From Myxococcus stipitatus (GTDB lineage Bacteria > Myxococcota > Myxococcia > Myxococcales > Myxococcaceae), in the NCBI RefSeq assembly GCF_037414475.1, contig NZ_CP147913.1, forward strand, positions 248,001 through 312,000: a stretch of DNA of 64,000 nucleotides, in the 5' to 3' direction. Numbering within the stretch: the stretch's first letter is position 1; each line of letters begins with the position of its first letter. A program made the position numbers and the translations under genes. The notes under the pieces were generated by a model. It saw only the letters and a list, made by a program, of their open reading frames with translations. It made no database searches and was not told the DNA's origin. This document shows positions 25,865-34,600 of the stretch, piece by piece.

Positions 25865-26575
25865 ATGGCCTGGGAAACTTCCGGATGGCAGACGGCCGAG
25901 AGCGACTCGGTCAACTCCGTCCTGGTGCAGGAGTCGAAGCGCGCGTTCATGTCGCGCGTTCATGGGTGGATGTTCGCCGGTCTGCTCGTCACCGGCGTGA
26001 TGGCGATGTTCACGCTGAACAACGAAGGGCTGCTCCGGTTCGTCCTGCAGTGGCGGATGGGTTTCTTCGCCGCGCAGCTCGGCGTGGTGTTCGCGCTGTC
26101 GTTCCTCGCCGCGCGGCTGTCGGGGCCCGTGGCCGCGGCGATGTTCCTGGGCTACTCCGCGCTGACGGGGATGACCTTCTCCGTCCTCTTCCTCATCTAC
26201 ACGGCGGGCAGCATCGCGCAGGTGTTCTTCCTGACGGCGGGCGTCTATGGCGCCATGGCCATCTACGGCACCGTCACGAAGAAGGACCTGAGCTCCTGGG
26301 GCACCTTCCTCTTCATGGGCCTCATCGGCGTGGTGCTCGCGGGCGTGGTGAACATCTTCATCCGCAGCGACATGATGTCGTTCGTCACCGCGTGCGCGTC
26401 CGTGCTCATCTTCGCCGGCCTGACGGCGTACGACACGCAGAAGCTGCGGGAGATGCACGCGGAGACGGGCTACAGCAACTCCGCCACCGTGAGCATCGTC
26501 GGCGCGCTGACGCTGTACCTGGACTTCATCAACCTGTTCCTCGCCCTCCTCCGGCTGCTCGGTCGCCGCCGGTAG
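25865..26575 (+). CDS. Bax inhibitor-1/YccA family membrane protein
   Basis: A 236-residue integral membrane protein with seven hydrophobic segments. Family features are SRVHGWMFAGLLVTGVMAMF near the N-terminus, GYSALTGMTFSVLFLIYT in the middle, and near the end FAGLTAYDTQKLREM followed by LTLYLDFINLFLALLRLLG, the signature of the YccA/YbhL branch. In the bacterial homologue BsYetJ a pair of Asp residues gates calcium leak; the Asp in TAYDTQ and LYLDFIN correspond. YccA-like members also interact with FtsH. ATG 25865 follows AAAGGA. A terminator follows, so it is monocistronic. Confidence 0.94.
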   Translation: MAWETSGWQTAESDSVNSVLVQESKRAFMSRVHGWMFAGLLVTGVMAMFTLNNEGLLRFVLQWRMGFFAAQLGVVFALSFLAARLSGPVAAAMFLGYSALTGMTFSVLFLIYTAGSIAQVFFLTAGVYGAMAIYGTVTKKDLSSWGTFLFMGLIGVVLAGVVNIFIRSDMMSFVTACASVLIFAGLTAYDTQKLREMHAETGYSNSATVSIVGALTLYLDFINLFLALLRLLGRRR

Positions 26576-26607
26576 TCGGGCAGTCGACACTCTTCCGCTG
26601 AATCCCA

Positions 26608-26650
26608 GCGGCGGCGCGTCCCTTCCGGGGCCGCGTCGCCGCTTTTGTTT
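26608..26650 (+). terminator. strong rho-independent terminator after the BI-1 gene
   Basis: An 11-bp stem, gcggcggcgcg (26608-26618) with cgcgtcgccgc (26632-26642), with one G-T pair, is followed by TTTTGTTTT. This is the clearest intrinsic terminator in the window. Confidence 0.8.
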
Positions 26651-26713
26651 TGGGGCGTTGACCCGATTCGCGGTCCGCCCGCCTCCATTGCGCGGCCACA
26701 GGAGGAAACCCCA

Positions 26714-27670
26714 ATGCGAAGGCCGCTCGCAGCATCCCTGTTCGTGTTGTCGCTGTTGTCTGGAAGCGCCGCCTCGGCACACGGCTCGATGGAGATACCC
26801 CTCAGCCGCATCTACAACTGCTTCAAGGAAGGCCCCGAGAATCCCAAGTCCGCCGCTTGTGCGGCGGCCATCCAGAACAACGGCACCCAGCAACTGTACG
26901 ACTGGAACGGCGTGAGGCAGGGCAACGCCAACGGCCGGCACCGCGAGCTCATCGCGGACGGAACGCTCTGTTCCGGAGGCAGCAGCTACTTCAAGGGCAT
27001 GGACCTGGCCCGCACGGACTGGGTAGCCACCCCCATCTCCCCGAACGCCAGCAATCGCTACGACTTCGTGTTCCACGCGACGGCCGCGCACGCGACGTCC
27101 TACTTCCATCTCTACATCACCAAGCCCGGCTACAACCCGGCCGTCCCGCTGAAGTGGTCGGACCTGGAGGCCACGCCCTTCTGCACCGTGAATGGCATCG
27201 TGGCGCAGAACTTCCGCTATCGCCTGAACTGCCCGTTCCCCGGAGGACGCACGGGGACACACGTCGTCTATGCCATCTGGCAGCGCTCCGACAGCCCCGA
27301 GGCCTTCTACTCGTGCTCGGACGTGAAGATTGGCGGCGCGGTGGCCCCCACGCCCTGGATGGAGCTGGGCTCCACGCAGGCGCGCGAGGACCTTCCGGCG
27401 CGGAGCAAGGTGACGCTGCGCGTGTTCGACAGCGCGGGGCGCGACGTGGAGACATACCCCGTCCTCATCGACACCGCGGCGAAGGCCTCCACGTGGATGC
27501 AGCAGCTGGCCCAGCGGGTGAACTCGCTCTCCCGCCGCGTCCAGATGGGCGAGCTCCAGACGGACGGCAACATCCGTCCGGCCCCGAGCGCCACCACGCT
27601 GCGCATCTACTCGCGTGAGTCGAGCGACTCGTTCCAGCTCGACATCGAGAAGCCCGCGAGCACGCCCTGA
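26714..27670 (+). CDS. AA10 lytic polysaccharide monooxygenase
   Basis: A 318-residue secreted copper enzyme that cleaves chitin or cellulose oxidatively. The signal peptide MRRPLAASLFVLSLLSGSAASA is cut just before His23, which becomes the N-terminal histidine-brace residue (HGSMEIPLSR). The second copper His is H126 in HATAAHATSYFHLYI, and the axial aromatic is in the EAFYSCSDV segment. The AA10 core ends near residue 207; the remaining ~105 residues (VAPTPWMELGSTQ to the end) are a second small domain like those following the GbpA core, and no known carbohydrate-binding module is evident. AGGAGG eight bases before the ATG fixes the start. It fits predatory or saprophytic polysaccharide attack. 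Confidence 0.93.
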   Translation: MRRPLAASLFVLSLLSGSAASAHGSMEIPLSRIYNCFKEGPENPKSAACAAAIQNNGTQQLYDWNGVRQGNANGRHRELIADGTLCSGGSSYFKGMDLARTDWVATPISPNASNRYDFVFHATAAHATSYFHLYITKPGYNPAVPLKWSDLEATPFCTVNGIVAQNFRYRLNCPFPGGRTGTHVVYAIWQRSDSPEAFYSCSDVKIGGAVAPTPWMELGSTQAREDLPARSKVTLRVFDSAGRDVETYPVLIDTAAKASTWMQQLAQRVNSLSRRVQMGELQTDGNIRPAPSATTLRIYSRESSDSFQLDIEKPASTP

Positions 27671-27729
27671 GCCTGCTCGTGGCGCGCGCACACCGGTGAA
27701 CCCGTTCGTGCGCGCTCGGCTCGGGCAGG

Positions 27730-27752
27730 AGCCCCCGTCCCCGCCGGGGGCT
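27730..27752 (+). terminator. terminator hairpin between the LPMO and ferredoxin genes
   Basis: The 8-bp stem agcccccg/cgggggct with a 7-nt loop is followed by TCTGCTC. It lies between convergent genes and may serve both. Confidence 0.55.
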
Positions 27753-27769
27753 TCTGCTCGAGCACGTGT

Positions 27770-28111
27770 TCAGCTCCCCGCCTTCTCCTTGCGGGAGAAC
27801 GGCATCAGGAGCCGCTCCACGGGGCGGCCCTGCATCAGGTGCTCCTCGACGATTTCGGGGACGTCCTCCACCTTCACGCCGCCGTACCAGGTGCCCTCCG
27901 GATAGACGACCACGGAGACACCAAAGGCGCAGGTGTCGAGACACCCGGCGGCGTTGGCCCGCATCCGCCCCTTCACGCCACGTTTGTCGAGCTCTTCCTT
28001 GAAGGCGGCACGCACCTCATCCGCCCCCTTGGTGGCACAGCACCCCTTGGGGTGCCCATCCGGGCGGCGATTGGTGCAGACGAAGACATGTCGCTGAAAG
28101 GGAGGTGGCAT
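27770..28111 (-). CDS. thioredoxin-like [2Fe-2S] ferredoxin
   Basis: A 113-residue single-domain ferredoxin of the thioredoxin fold, as in the NuoE C-terminal domain and Aquifex Fd4-type proteins. HVFVCTNRRPDGHPKGCC gives the first two cysteine ligands, and RANAAGCLDTCAFGVSVVVYPEG gives the second pair. YGGVKVEDVPEIVEEHL forms the last helix, typical of the family. It is soluble and probably carries electrons in redox or cofactor metabolism. ATG 28111 follows TAGGAGGCGGGC. It lies on the opposite strand to the LPMO and nrdJ and has no operon partner. Confidence 0.92.
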   Translation of the reverse strand: MPPPFQRHVFVCTNRRPDGHPKGCCATKGADEVRAAFKEELDKRGVKGRMRANAAGCLDTCAFGVSVVVYPEGTWYGGVKVEDVPEIVEEHLMQGRPVERLLMPFSRKEKAGS

Positions 28112-28704
28112 GCCCGCCTCCTAACGCGCCGGATTCCATAAATCGACCCCCACCTGTCCACCCGGCGACAGGCCCGGCGAGCGGCTCCACCCGGGGGCAC
28201 TGGCCGATTCCGTCCGGCGTGCACAGACTCCCAGCAAACGTCTCCCAGTGATCACGCTCGTTTGCGCCGGAGTGACGATACATGTCTAGCGAGCTGTTAT
28301 CAGTCCAGGTAGTGCCTCCCTTTTCACCCGCTCGGGCAGGCTCTAGAGCGGCGATTCCGCGCCTGGGTTGCTACAGGCGGATACAGCTTCCGCCCGCACC
28401 CACGCTCGGGGTTCGAGCCCCATTTCATAGTGTGTGTGCTTCTTCCCGGCACTACTGATTGGGTCAGGCCGAACCTTGATCAGCTGGCACGAAGCGCGTA
28501 TTGATCCGCCCGCCCGGCCGCCGGCCGGGCAATCTCCACAGATGGAGTCCGGGGCTCCAAGCCCCCACGACACGCTTCGCGAGCTTGCTCCGGAGTCGTC
28601 CACGCCTGTCCGTGTGACGCCAAAGGAACCATCGCAATCTCGCGCCTTTAGCGTTTCGCAAAATTTTGCATTCCAACTCAGAGTGAACCCCAAAGGGTGG
28701 CGAC
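28112..28704. other. 593-nt intergenic region with structured nrdJ leader
   Basis: No gene is recognised. On the plus strand it holds a run of hairpins: ctcggggttcgagcccc (28414-28430 region), gcccggccgccggccgggc (28512-28530, 9-bp arms), ctcc-n6-ggag (28534-28547) and ggggct-cca-agcccc (28551-28565). A perfect palindrome, gcaaaattttgc (28658-28669), lies 35 nt before the nrdJ ATG. The first hairpin resembles a T-arm but no tRNA can be folded around it. I looked for a cobalamin riboswitch because the gene product uses adenosylcobalamin, and did not find its conserved core. Confidence 0.5.
28658..28669. promoter_or_regulatory. AT-rich palindrome before nrdJ
   Basis: GCAAAATTTTGC is a perfect 12-bp palindrome in an otherwise GC-rich region, 35 nt before the nrdJ start. 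Its position suits an operator or a promoter element. It does not match the NrdR box as I know it. Confidence 0.4.
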
Positions 28705-31494
28705 ATGGAGAAGGAGCTGAGTGCGAAGCCCATGGTGAGAGGGAAGGAGCGCCGGGCGGGGCGAAGCAAGGGGAAGGTCGCGGCGACGGGGCTGAGCGTT
28801 GAGCGCTACTTCACGACGCCGGGGGTGGACCCCGCGGACGAGTTGGCGTGGGAGTACCGCAGCGCGAGCATCACCGGTGAGGACGGCAAGGCGGTCTTCG
28901 AGCAGAAGAACATCGAGGTGCCGCGCTCGTGGTCGATGCTGGCGACGAACGTGGTGGCGTCGAAGTACTTCCGGGGGACGCCGGGGACGCCTGAGCGCGA
29001 GACGAGCGTTCGCAAGCTGGTGGCGCGCGTGGTGGACACCCTCGCCCGCTGGGGTGTGGACGGCGGCTACTTCGCCACCGAGACGGACCGCGATGCCTTC
29101 CACGCGGAGCTGACCCATCTGTTGTTGCGGCAGAAGGCGTCGTTCAACTCGCCGGTCTGGTTCAACGTGGGCGTGGAGGCTCAGCCTCAGTGCTCGGCGT
29201 GTTTCATCAACAGCGTGGATGACTCCATGGAGTCCATCCTCACGCTGGCGCGCACGGAGGGCATGCTCTTCAAGTACGGCAGTGGCACAGGCAGCAACCT
29301 GTCCTCCATCCGAGGCAGCAAGGAGCTCCTCGCGGGGGGTGGTACGGCGTCCGGGCCGGTGTCGTTCATGCGCGGCTTCGATGCGTTCGCGGGCGTCATC
29401 AAGAGCGGAGGCAAGACGCGCCGGGCGGCGAAGATGGTCATCCTCAACGCGGACCATCCGGACGTCCTCGAGTTCATCCGGTGCAAGGCGAGCGAGGAGA
29501 AGAAGGCCTGGGCGCTCATCGAGGCGGGCTATGACCCGTCGTTCAACGGCGAGGCGTACTCGTCGGTGTTCTTCCAGAACTCGAACAACTCGGTGCGGGT
29601 CACCGATGAGTTCATGAAGGCCGTCGTCGCGGACGGTTCGTGGCAGACGCGCACGGTGCGCGCTGGCCAGCCGCTGGATACGTATCGCGCGCGGGACTTG
29701 TTCCGCGAAATCGCCGAGGCCGCGCACCTGTGCGGCGACCCGGGGATGCAGTTCGACACCACGGTGAACAGCTGGCACACGTGCTCGGGGACGGCGCGCA
29801 TCAACGCGTCCAATCCGTGTTCGGAGTACATGTTCCTGGATGATTCGGCGTGCAACCTGGCGTCGCTGAACCTGATGCACTTCCGGGACATCGCGGGCGA
29901 CTTCGACGTGGCGGCCTTCAAGCACGCGGTGGACGTGCTGCTGCTGGCGCAGGAGATCATCGTCGGCTTCTCGCGCTACCCCACCGAGCGCATCGGGAAG
30001 AACAGCCACGACTACCGTCCGCTGGGGTTGGGGTTCGCGAACCTGGGCGCGCTGCTGATGGCCTCGGGGCTTCCCTATGACTCGGACGCGGGCCGCAACT
30101 ACGCGGCCGCTGTCACCTCGCTGATGTGTGGCGAGGCGTATGCGATGAGCGCGCGCATGGCGGAGAAGCAGGGGCCGTTCGCCGGCTACGCCAAGAACGC
30201 GGAGCCCATGCTCGGCGTCATCCGCAAGCACCGCAAGGCGGCCTATGCGGTGCCGCAGGCTGGGGTGATGGCGGAGCTGCACGCGGCGCAGAAGGCGGCG
30301 TGGGATGACGCGCTGGCGCTGGGCGAGGCGCACGGCTATCGCAACAGCCAGGTGACGGTGCTCGCGCCCACGGGGACCATCGGCTTCATGATGGACTGCG
30401 ACACCACGGGCATCGAGCCGGACATCGCGCTCATCAAGTACAAGAAGCTGGTGGGCGGCGGGATGTTGAAGCTCGTCAACCAGACGGTGCCGCAGGCGCT
30501 GGAGAAGCTGGGCTATCCGCAGACGCAGGCGCAGGACATCGTCAGCGCGCTGGACAAGGCGGACACCATCGAGGGCGCGCCCCACCTGCGGCCCGAACAC
30601 CTGGCGGTGTTCGACTGCGCGTTCAAGCCGGCGAAGGGCTCGCGGAGCATCCACTGGATGGGGCACATCCAGATGATGGAGGCATGCCAGCCGTTCCTCT
30701 CCGGCGCCATCTCCAAGACGGTGAACATGCCGTCGGACTCGACGGTGGAGGACATCGAGAAGGCGTATCTCGAGTCCTGGAAGCGCGGCCTGAAGGCGGT
30801 GGCGGTCTACCGCGATGGCTGCAAGCGGACGCAGCCGTTGAACACGTCGAAGGAGGCGGTGAAGGACACTCGGAAGGTGGAAGCCGCGGAGGTCGTGGAG
30901 CCGCTGGTGAAGCCGGAGCCTCGCGCGGTGCGGCGGCGCCTGCCGGACGAGCGCCGGTCCATCACGCACAAGTTCTCCATCGGCGGCCACGAGGGCTACC
31001 TCACGGTCGGCATGTACGAGGACGGCGCGCCTGGCGAGCTGTTCATCGTCATGGCGAAGGAAGGCTCGGTGGTGAGCGGGTTGATGGACAGCTTCGCGAC
31101 GAGCATCTCGCTGGCGCTCCAGTACGGCGTCCCGCTGAAGGTGATGGTCGACAAGCTGAGCCACACGCGCTTCGAGCCGAGCGGCTTCACGGGCAACCCC
31201 GCCATCCCCATCGCCAAGTCCATCACCGACTACATCTTCCGGTGGCTGGAGCTGAAGTTCCTGCCGAGCGAGGAAACCGAGGAGGACGCCATCCTCGCTC
31301 CGGAGACGGCGCGGACGACGCAGCCGGCCCTTCCCGCCCAGTCGGCCTCGTATTCGGTATCCACGGCGAGTGCCCGGGCGACGTGGCTGAATCAAGCGGA
31401 TGCGCCACCCTGCCATACCTGCGGCGCCATCATGGTGCGCAGCGGCGCTTGCTATAAGTGCGGCAACTGCGGCGCCACCAGCGGCTGTAGCTGA
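28705..31494 (+). CDS. nrdJ: adenosylcobalamin-dependent (class II) ribonucleotide reductase
   Basis: A 929-residue enzyme reducing ribonucleotides to deoxyribonucleotides with a radical generated from vitamin B12 coenzyme, so it works with or without oxygen. Core motifs include KYGSGTGSNLSSIRGSKE, the central block RINASNPCSEYMFLDDSAC with the catalytic NxCxE, and VLAPTGTIGFMMDCDTTG near residues 550-570. The C-terminal ~90 residues include a linker and a zinc-ribbon-like end, CHTCGAIMVRSGACYKCGNC, whose Cys pairs probably also deliver reducing equivalents. Length is typical for the TIGR02504 group. AAAGGG lies seven bases before the ATG. A long structured leader precedes it and a strong terminator follows. 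Confidence 0.96.
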   Translation: MEKELSAKPMVRGKERRAGRSKGKVAATGLSVERYFTTPGVDPADELAWEYRSASITGEDGKAVFEQKNIEVPRSWSMLATNVVASKYFRGTPGTPERETSVRKLVARVVDTLARWGVDGGYFATETDRDAFHAELTHLLLRQKASFNSPVWFNVGVEAQPQCSACFINSVDDSMESILTLARTEGMLFKYGSGTGSNLSSIRGSKELLAGGGTASGPVSFMRGFDAFAGVIKSGGKTRRAAKMVILNADHPDVLEFIRCKASEEKKAWALIEAGYDPSFNGEAYSSVFFQNSNNSVRVTDEFMKAVVADGSWQTRTVRAGQPLDTYRARDLFREIAEAAHLCGDPGMQFDTTVNSWHTCSGTARINASNPCSEYMFLDDSACNLASLNLMHFRDIAGDFDVAAFKHAVDVLLLAQEIIVGFSRYPTERIGKNSHDYRPLGLGFANLGALLMASGLPYDSDAGRNYAAAVTSLMCGEAYAMSARMAEKQGPFAGYAKNAEPMLGVIRKHRKAAYAVPQAGVMAELHAAQKAAWDDALALGEAHGYRNSQVTVLAPTGTIGFMMDCDTTGIEPDIALIKYKKLVGGGMLKLVNQTVPQALEKLGYPQTQAQDIVSALDKADTIEGAPHLRPEHLAVFDCAFKPAKGSRSIHWMGHIQMMEACQPFLSGAISKTVNMPSDSTVEDIEKAYLESWKRGLKAVAVYRDGCKRTQPLNTSKEAVKDTRKVEAAEVVEPLVKPEPRAVRRRLPDERRSITHKFSIGGHEGYLTVGMYEDGAPGELFIVMAKEGSVVSGLMDSFATSISLALQYGVPLKVMVDKLSHTRFEPSGFTGNPAIPIAKSITDYIFRWLELKFLPSEETEEDAILAPETARTTQPALPAQSASYSVSTASARATWLNQADAPPCHTCGAIMVRSGACYKCGNCGATSGCS

Positions 31495-31521
31495 GCGCAG
31501 GACTTCAGCGCGGTGATGCCG

Positions 31522-31560
31522 AAGGGCTCCGGAACTCGTGGTTCCGGAGCCCTTCTCGTT
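31522..31560 (+). terminator. terminator after nrdJ
   Basis: A perfect 14-bp stem, aagggctccggaac (31522-31535) with gttccggagccctt (31541-31554), has a 5-nt loop and is followed by CTCGTTTC. It is probably bidirectional, as the giant gene ends on the other side. Confidence 0.7.
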
Positions 31561-31619
31561 TCGGAGACACCGGGGCCTCGAGGCTCAGCGCCACGGGGCC
31601 CCTGCTCCGCCGCCGGGCT

Positions 31620-34600
31620 TCAGTCGGCTCCCGAGGCAGGCAGACGGTCGTAGACCTCGGAGGCCTTGGCGGAGACTCGCGTGAGCTCATCGAGCGTCGT
31701 GCCTGGGACTGGGGTGTTCCCCGAGTCGGCGACGATGAATGCCACGGGACGACCACGGGCCCGGATGGGGACAACGAGCAGGTGCGAGGCCGGGCCTCCG
31801 AGCGCGGTGAAGATGGCTTCGTCCTGCGCGGAGGACGGTGCATCGAAGCTGCTGGGCCCAAACTGACCCAATGCGGACACGAGGAGCGAGGGAGCATCCA
31901 GGTCCACCTTGAGCGCGGACACCTCGGGACCATCGCTGCCCGGGCCCCACGCGTGCCCGACACGCACGAGTCCAAAGCTCTCGCCCAGCAGGAAAGCCCG
32001 CTGGAACCGTCCGGCGCAGTAGGCGATCAGCACCTTGCCGAGCACGCCCTGCGTGTTCACCTCATCCAACGCGGTGAGGACCTGGTCGGCGGACACCGCG
32101 GGTCCTTCGCTGCCAGTGGTGGCGCCTGCCGAGGCCAGCAACGCGGTCAACACTTCTGAGTGCTCACGCGCCTGTGGCTGCCAGGTTTGCGGAATGAAGT
32201 CCCAAGCGGAGGCAATCGGGAGTTCGCTCGCGGTGGCGCCGGCGGGAGGCTCGGCTCGAGACATGGCGCCCTCGAGATCCACGGCGCGGTCCACCCACGT
32301 GTTCTCCGCGACGTGGCCAATCGTCCCGTTGCTCTCGGCGCCCTGCCACCCGACGAACTCCCAGGTCGACGCGAGCTGCATGGGCGCGTCGTCCACGGAC
32401 GGGAGTTCATCCAGTTCGATGGGCGCCCGCCGCGTCGCAGGCGGCTTGGTGGGTGGGAGGGTGGTGTCTTCGTGTTCGGACGGCGCTGCAGCACTCGACT
32501 CGCGTGCGTCGTCTCGCGGCGCGGATTCGGTGCTGACGGCTGCTTCCGGCTTCGGCCCCGCGCGGCCTGGGAGGACATCGCCGAGTGGGAGCACGTTCTC
32601 GGACGCGAGGGGCTCCGTGGCCGATTCGGGAGTGCTGCCTCGAGCGGTCGTTGAGGCTTGCTCGCCGTGCGATGCGAGCATGATGCCCGCGGCTTCCAGC
32701 ATCAGCGATTCGCTGGTGTCCCCTTCCCCTGGGACGTCCTTGTCGGCCTGCGATGGCTCGGGCCGTACCGTGCTCGCGAGCATCCAGGGCTCAGTCGTGG
32801 ATGCTGGTGTGCTCGTGCTCTCGTGTGCTTCGGCTTCGTCTGAGGAGTCCGCGCGTCTGGCGGTGGTGTCGGGCGCATCCAGGTATGCGACGGAGGGCTC
32901 GGCTTCGATGGAATTGGAGGTCGACTCGAGTGGCTTCGCCGGCTGTGCTCGCGGCCCGCCTGTGTCGGACCGCGACAGCGAATCCGATTCGGAAGTGGAG
33001 GGTTCCTCTTCAGTGCGCGGTGGAGACAGCAGAGCGGATACGTCCTCCGATGGCTCCGTCGCATGCTCCGTGCTCAGCGAACTGGCGAGCTCGTTGATGG
33101 ACTCGGGCTCCGAGAGTGCCTGTACTCCTGTCGAAGACTCGAGGTCCTTGAGAGCGACGGACGAACCCTGGGGCTGTTTCGAGGCCACATCCACTTCGGA
33201 AGTGGTGTGCTCGATACCAGCGGTTGTGGATCCCTCCGACTCGGAGATGGAGGGGAGACTTGCTGCAATCGCCGACGCAAACACCCTGTGCTTGGCGACC
33301 TCGCTCTCCGGAATGTTGCTCGTGTCGGACGCAGCCAAATCCGTCGAGGCGGGCGTTTCGACCATGAGGTCGTCGGTGGGTGACGACGCCGCAGACAGAG
33401 CCCCGTCCTCTTGCACCGATGCAAACACAGATGAAACGCGGACGTCCTCTTCGACGAGAGGTGCGAACGCATCGGCGACGACTGTGGACCCGCCGACTTC
33501 TGCATCTGTTCCTTCCGACGCAGGTTGGCGGTCGCCCTTCGCGCTATCAAGCACCTGGCCTTCGCCTACAGAGCCAGACACCAGACGCCCAGCGCTTGCG
33601 GCGCTTTCATCCGCGACTTGAACCGCCAGGTCCGCTGCGAACGAGAAACCTTCTTCGCCAGCACCAGCTGAACTGGAGGCACCGTCGAGTATCGAGCCTT
33701 CGTTGTCCTTGGCTGTCGAAGCACGTGTGGTGATCGCGCTCTCACCTGAGGTGCCATCACCCACGGTGACACTGGGAGCTACCGCTCCATGAGGCTCCAC
33801 CGATTCGTCGACTTCAGACTGTTCGGGTGACCCGACCGCGGATGACGAAAGGGAGTCGTCAACGGCTTCCATCGCACTATCGCTGATGGAAATGCCCGCC
33901 ACCTCCTGCTCCATCGCGCCGGCGATTGGGTCCAATGCCCCCTGCTCGAGGTGCAGGCCATGGACATTTGTGGCGTGCGGACTCGGCGATGGACGCGCAC
34001 CGTGCATCGACTGCGGAATGCCATCTTGCGGTGCTGCGACCGAGGGCAGCGCCGCGCTCGATGGTCCCCGAGCACCAGTCAATCCAGGAGGCACTGTCCC
34101 CGGAACGTCCGTCCCGATTGGTGCCCCCACCGTTGCCGGCGACGACTGTTCGCTCTCTTGACCGGGCAAGGCCAGATTGCTGTCGCGCGGTGGCAGATGA
34201 GCTTCTGTCTCGCTTGGAGCAAACGCGCTTTGTGGCGCCCCCGACATCGGAGAAGCATCCGTGGTTGGCGATGACGGCACTGCAGGGGCCACGGTGCCGT
34301 GCCCCTCCGACACAGGATGCGTACTGATGTTCGACAACGGCTGGGGTCCAGACTCCATCGCGGTGTGAGACTCCACCGCGAGCGCGCCGTCGATGTTCGA
34401 CAACAACTGTGCTCCAGGCACTGCGACGCTTTGCGAACCCGCCACGAAAGGCATGCCCGCTTGCGACCCCAACGCCGGAGATGCACCCGTGCTCGCGGGT
34501 GGCAGCGAGCCAGGTCGAACTGCGTTGGTCGAATCCGTTGCCGGATGTCCTCCCACGCTCGCAGACAGAGGCGCGCTAGAGGGTACCGCGCCGTGTGGGG

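Noticed and set aside
28410-28432. tRNA or tmRNA fragment
   Set aside because: ggggttcgagcccc resembles a T-arm, but no acceptor, D or anticodon arms can be placed around it.
28112-28704. cobalamin riboswitch before nrdJ
   Set aside because: Neither strand shows the conserved AGGGAA/GGTGnnA and CCCGC-ACTGT core in order; only generic hairpins were found.
28678-31416. 912-codon open frame antisense to nrdJ
   Set aside because: It is a high-GC mirror of the nrdJ gene: composition is Arg/His/Leu-rich, there is no ribosome-binding site, and nrdJ on the other strand is unmistakable.
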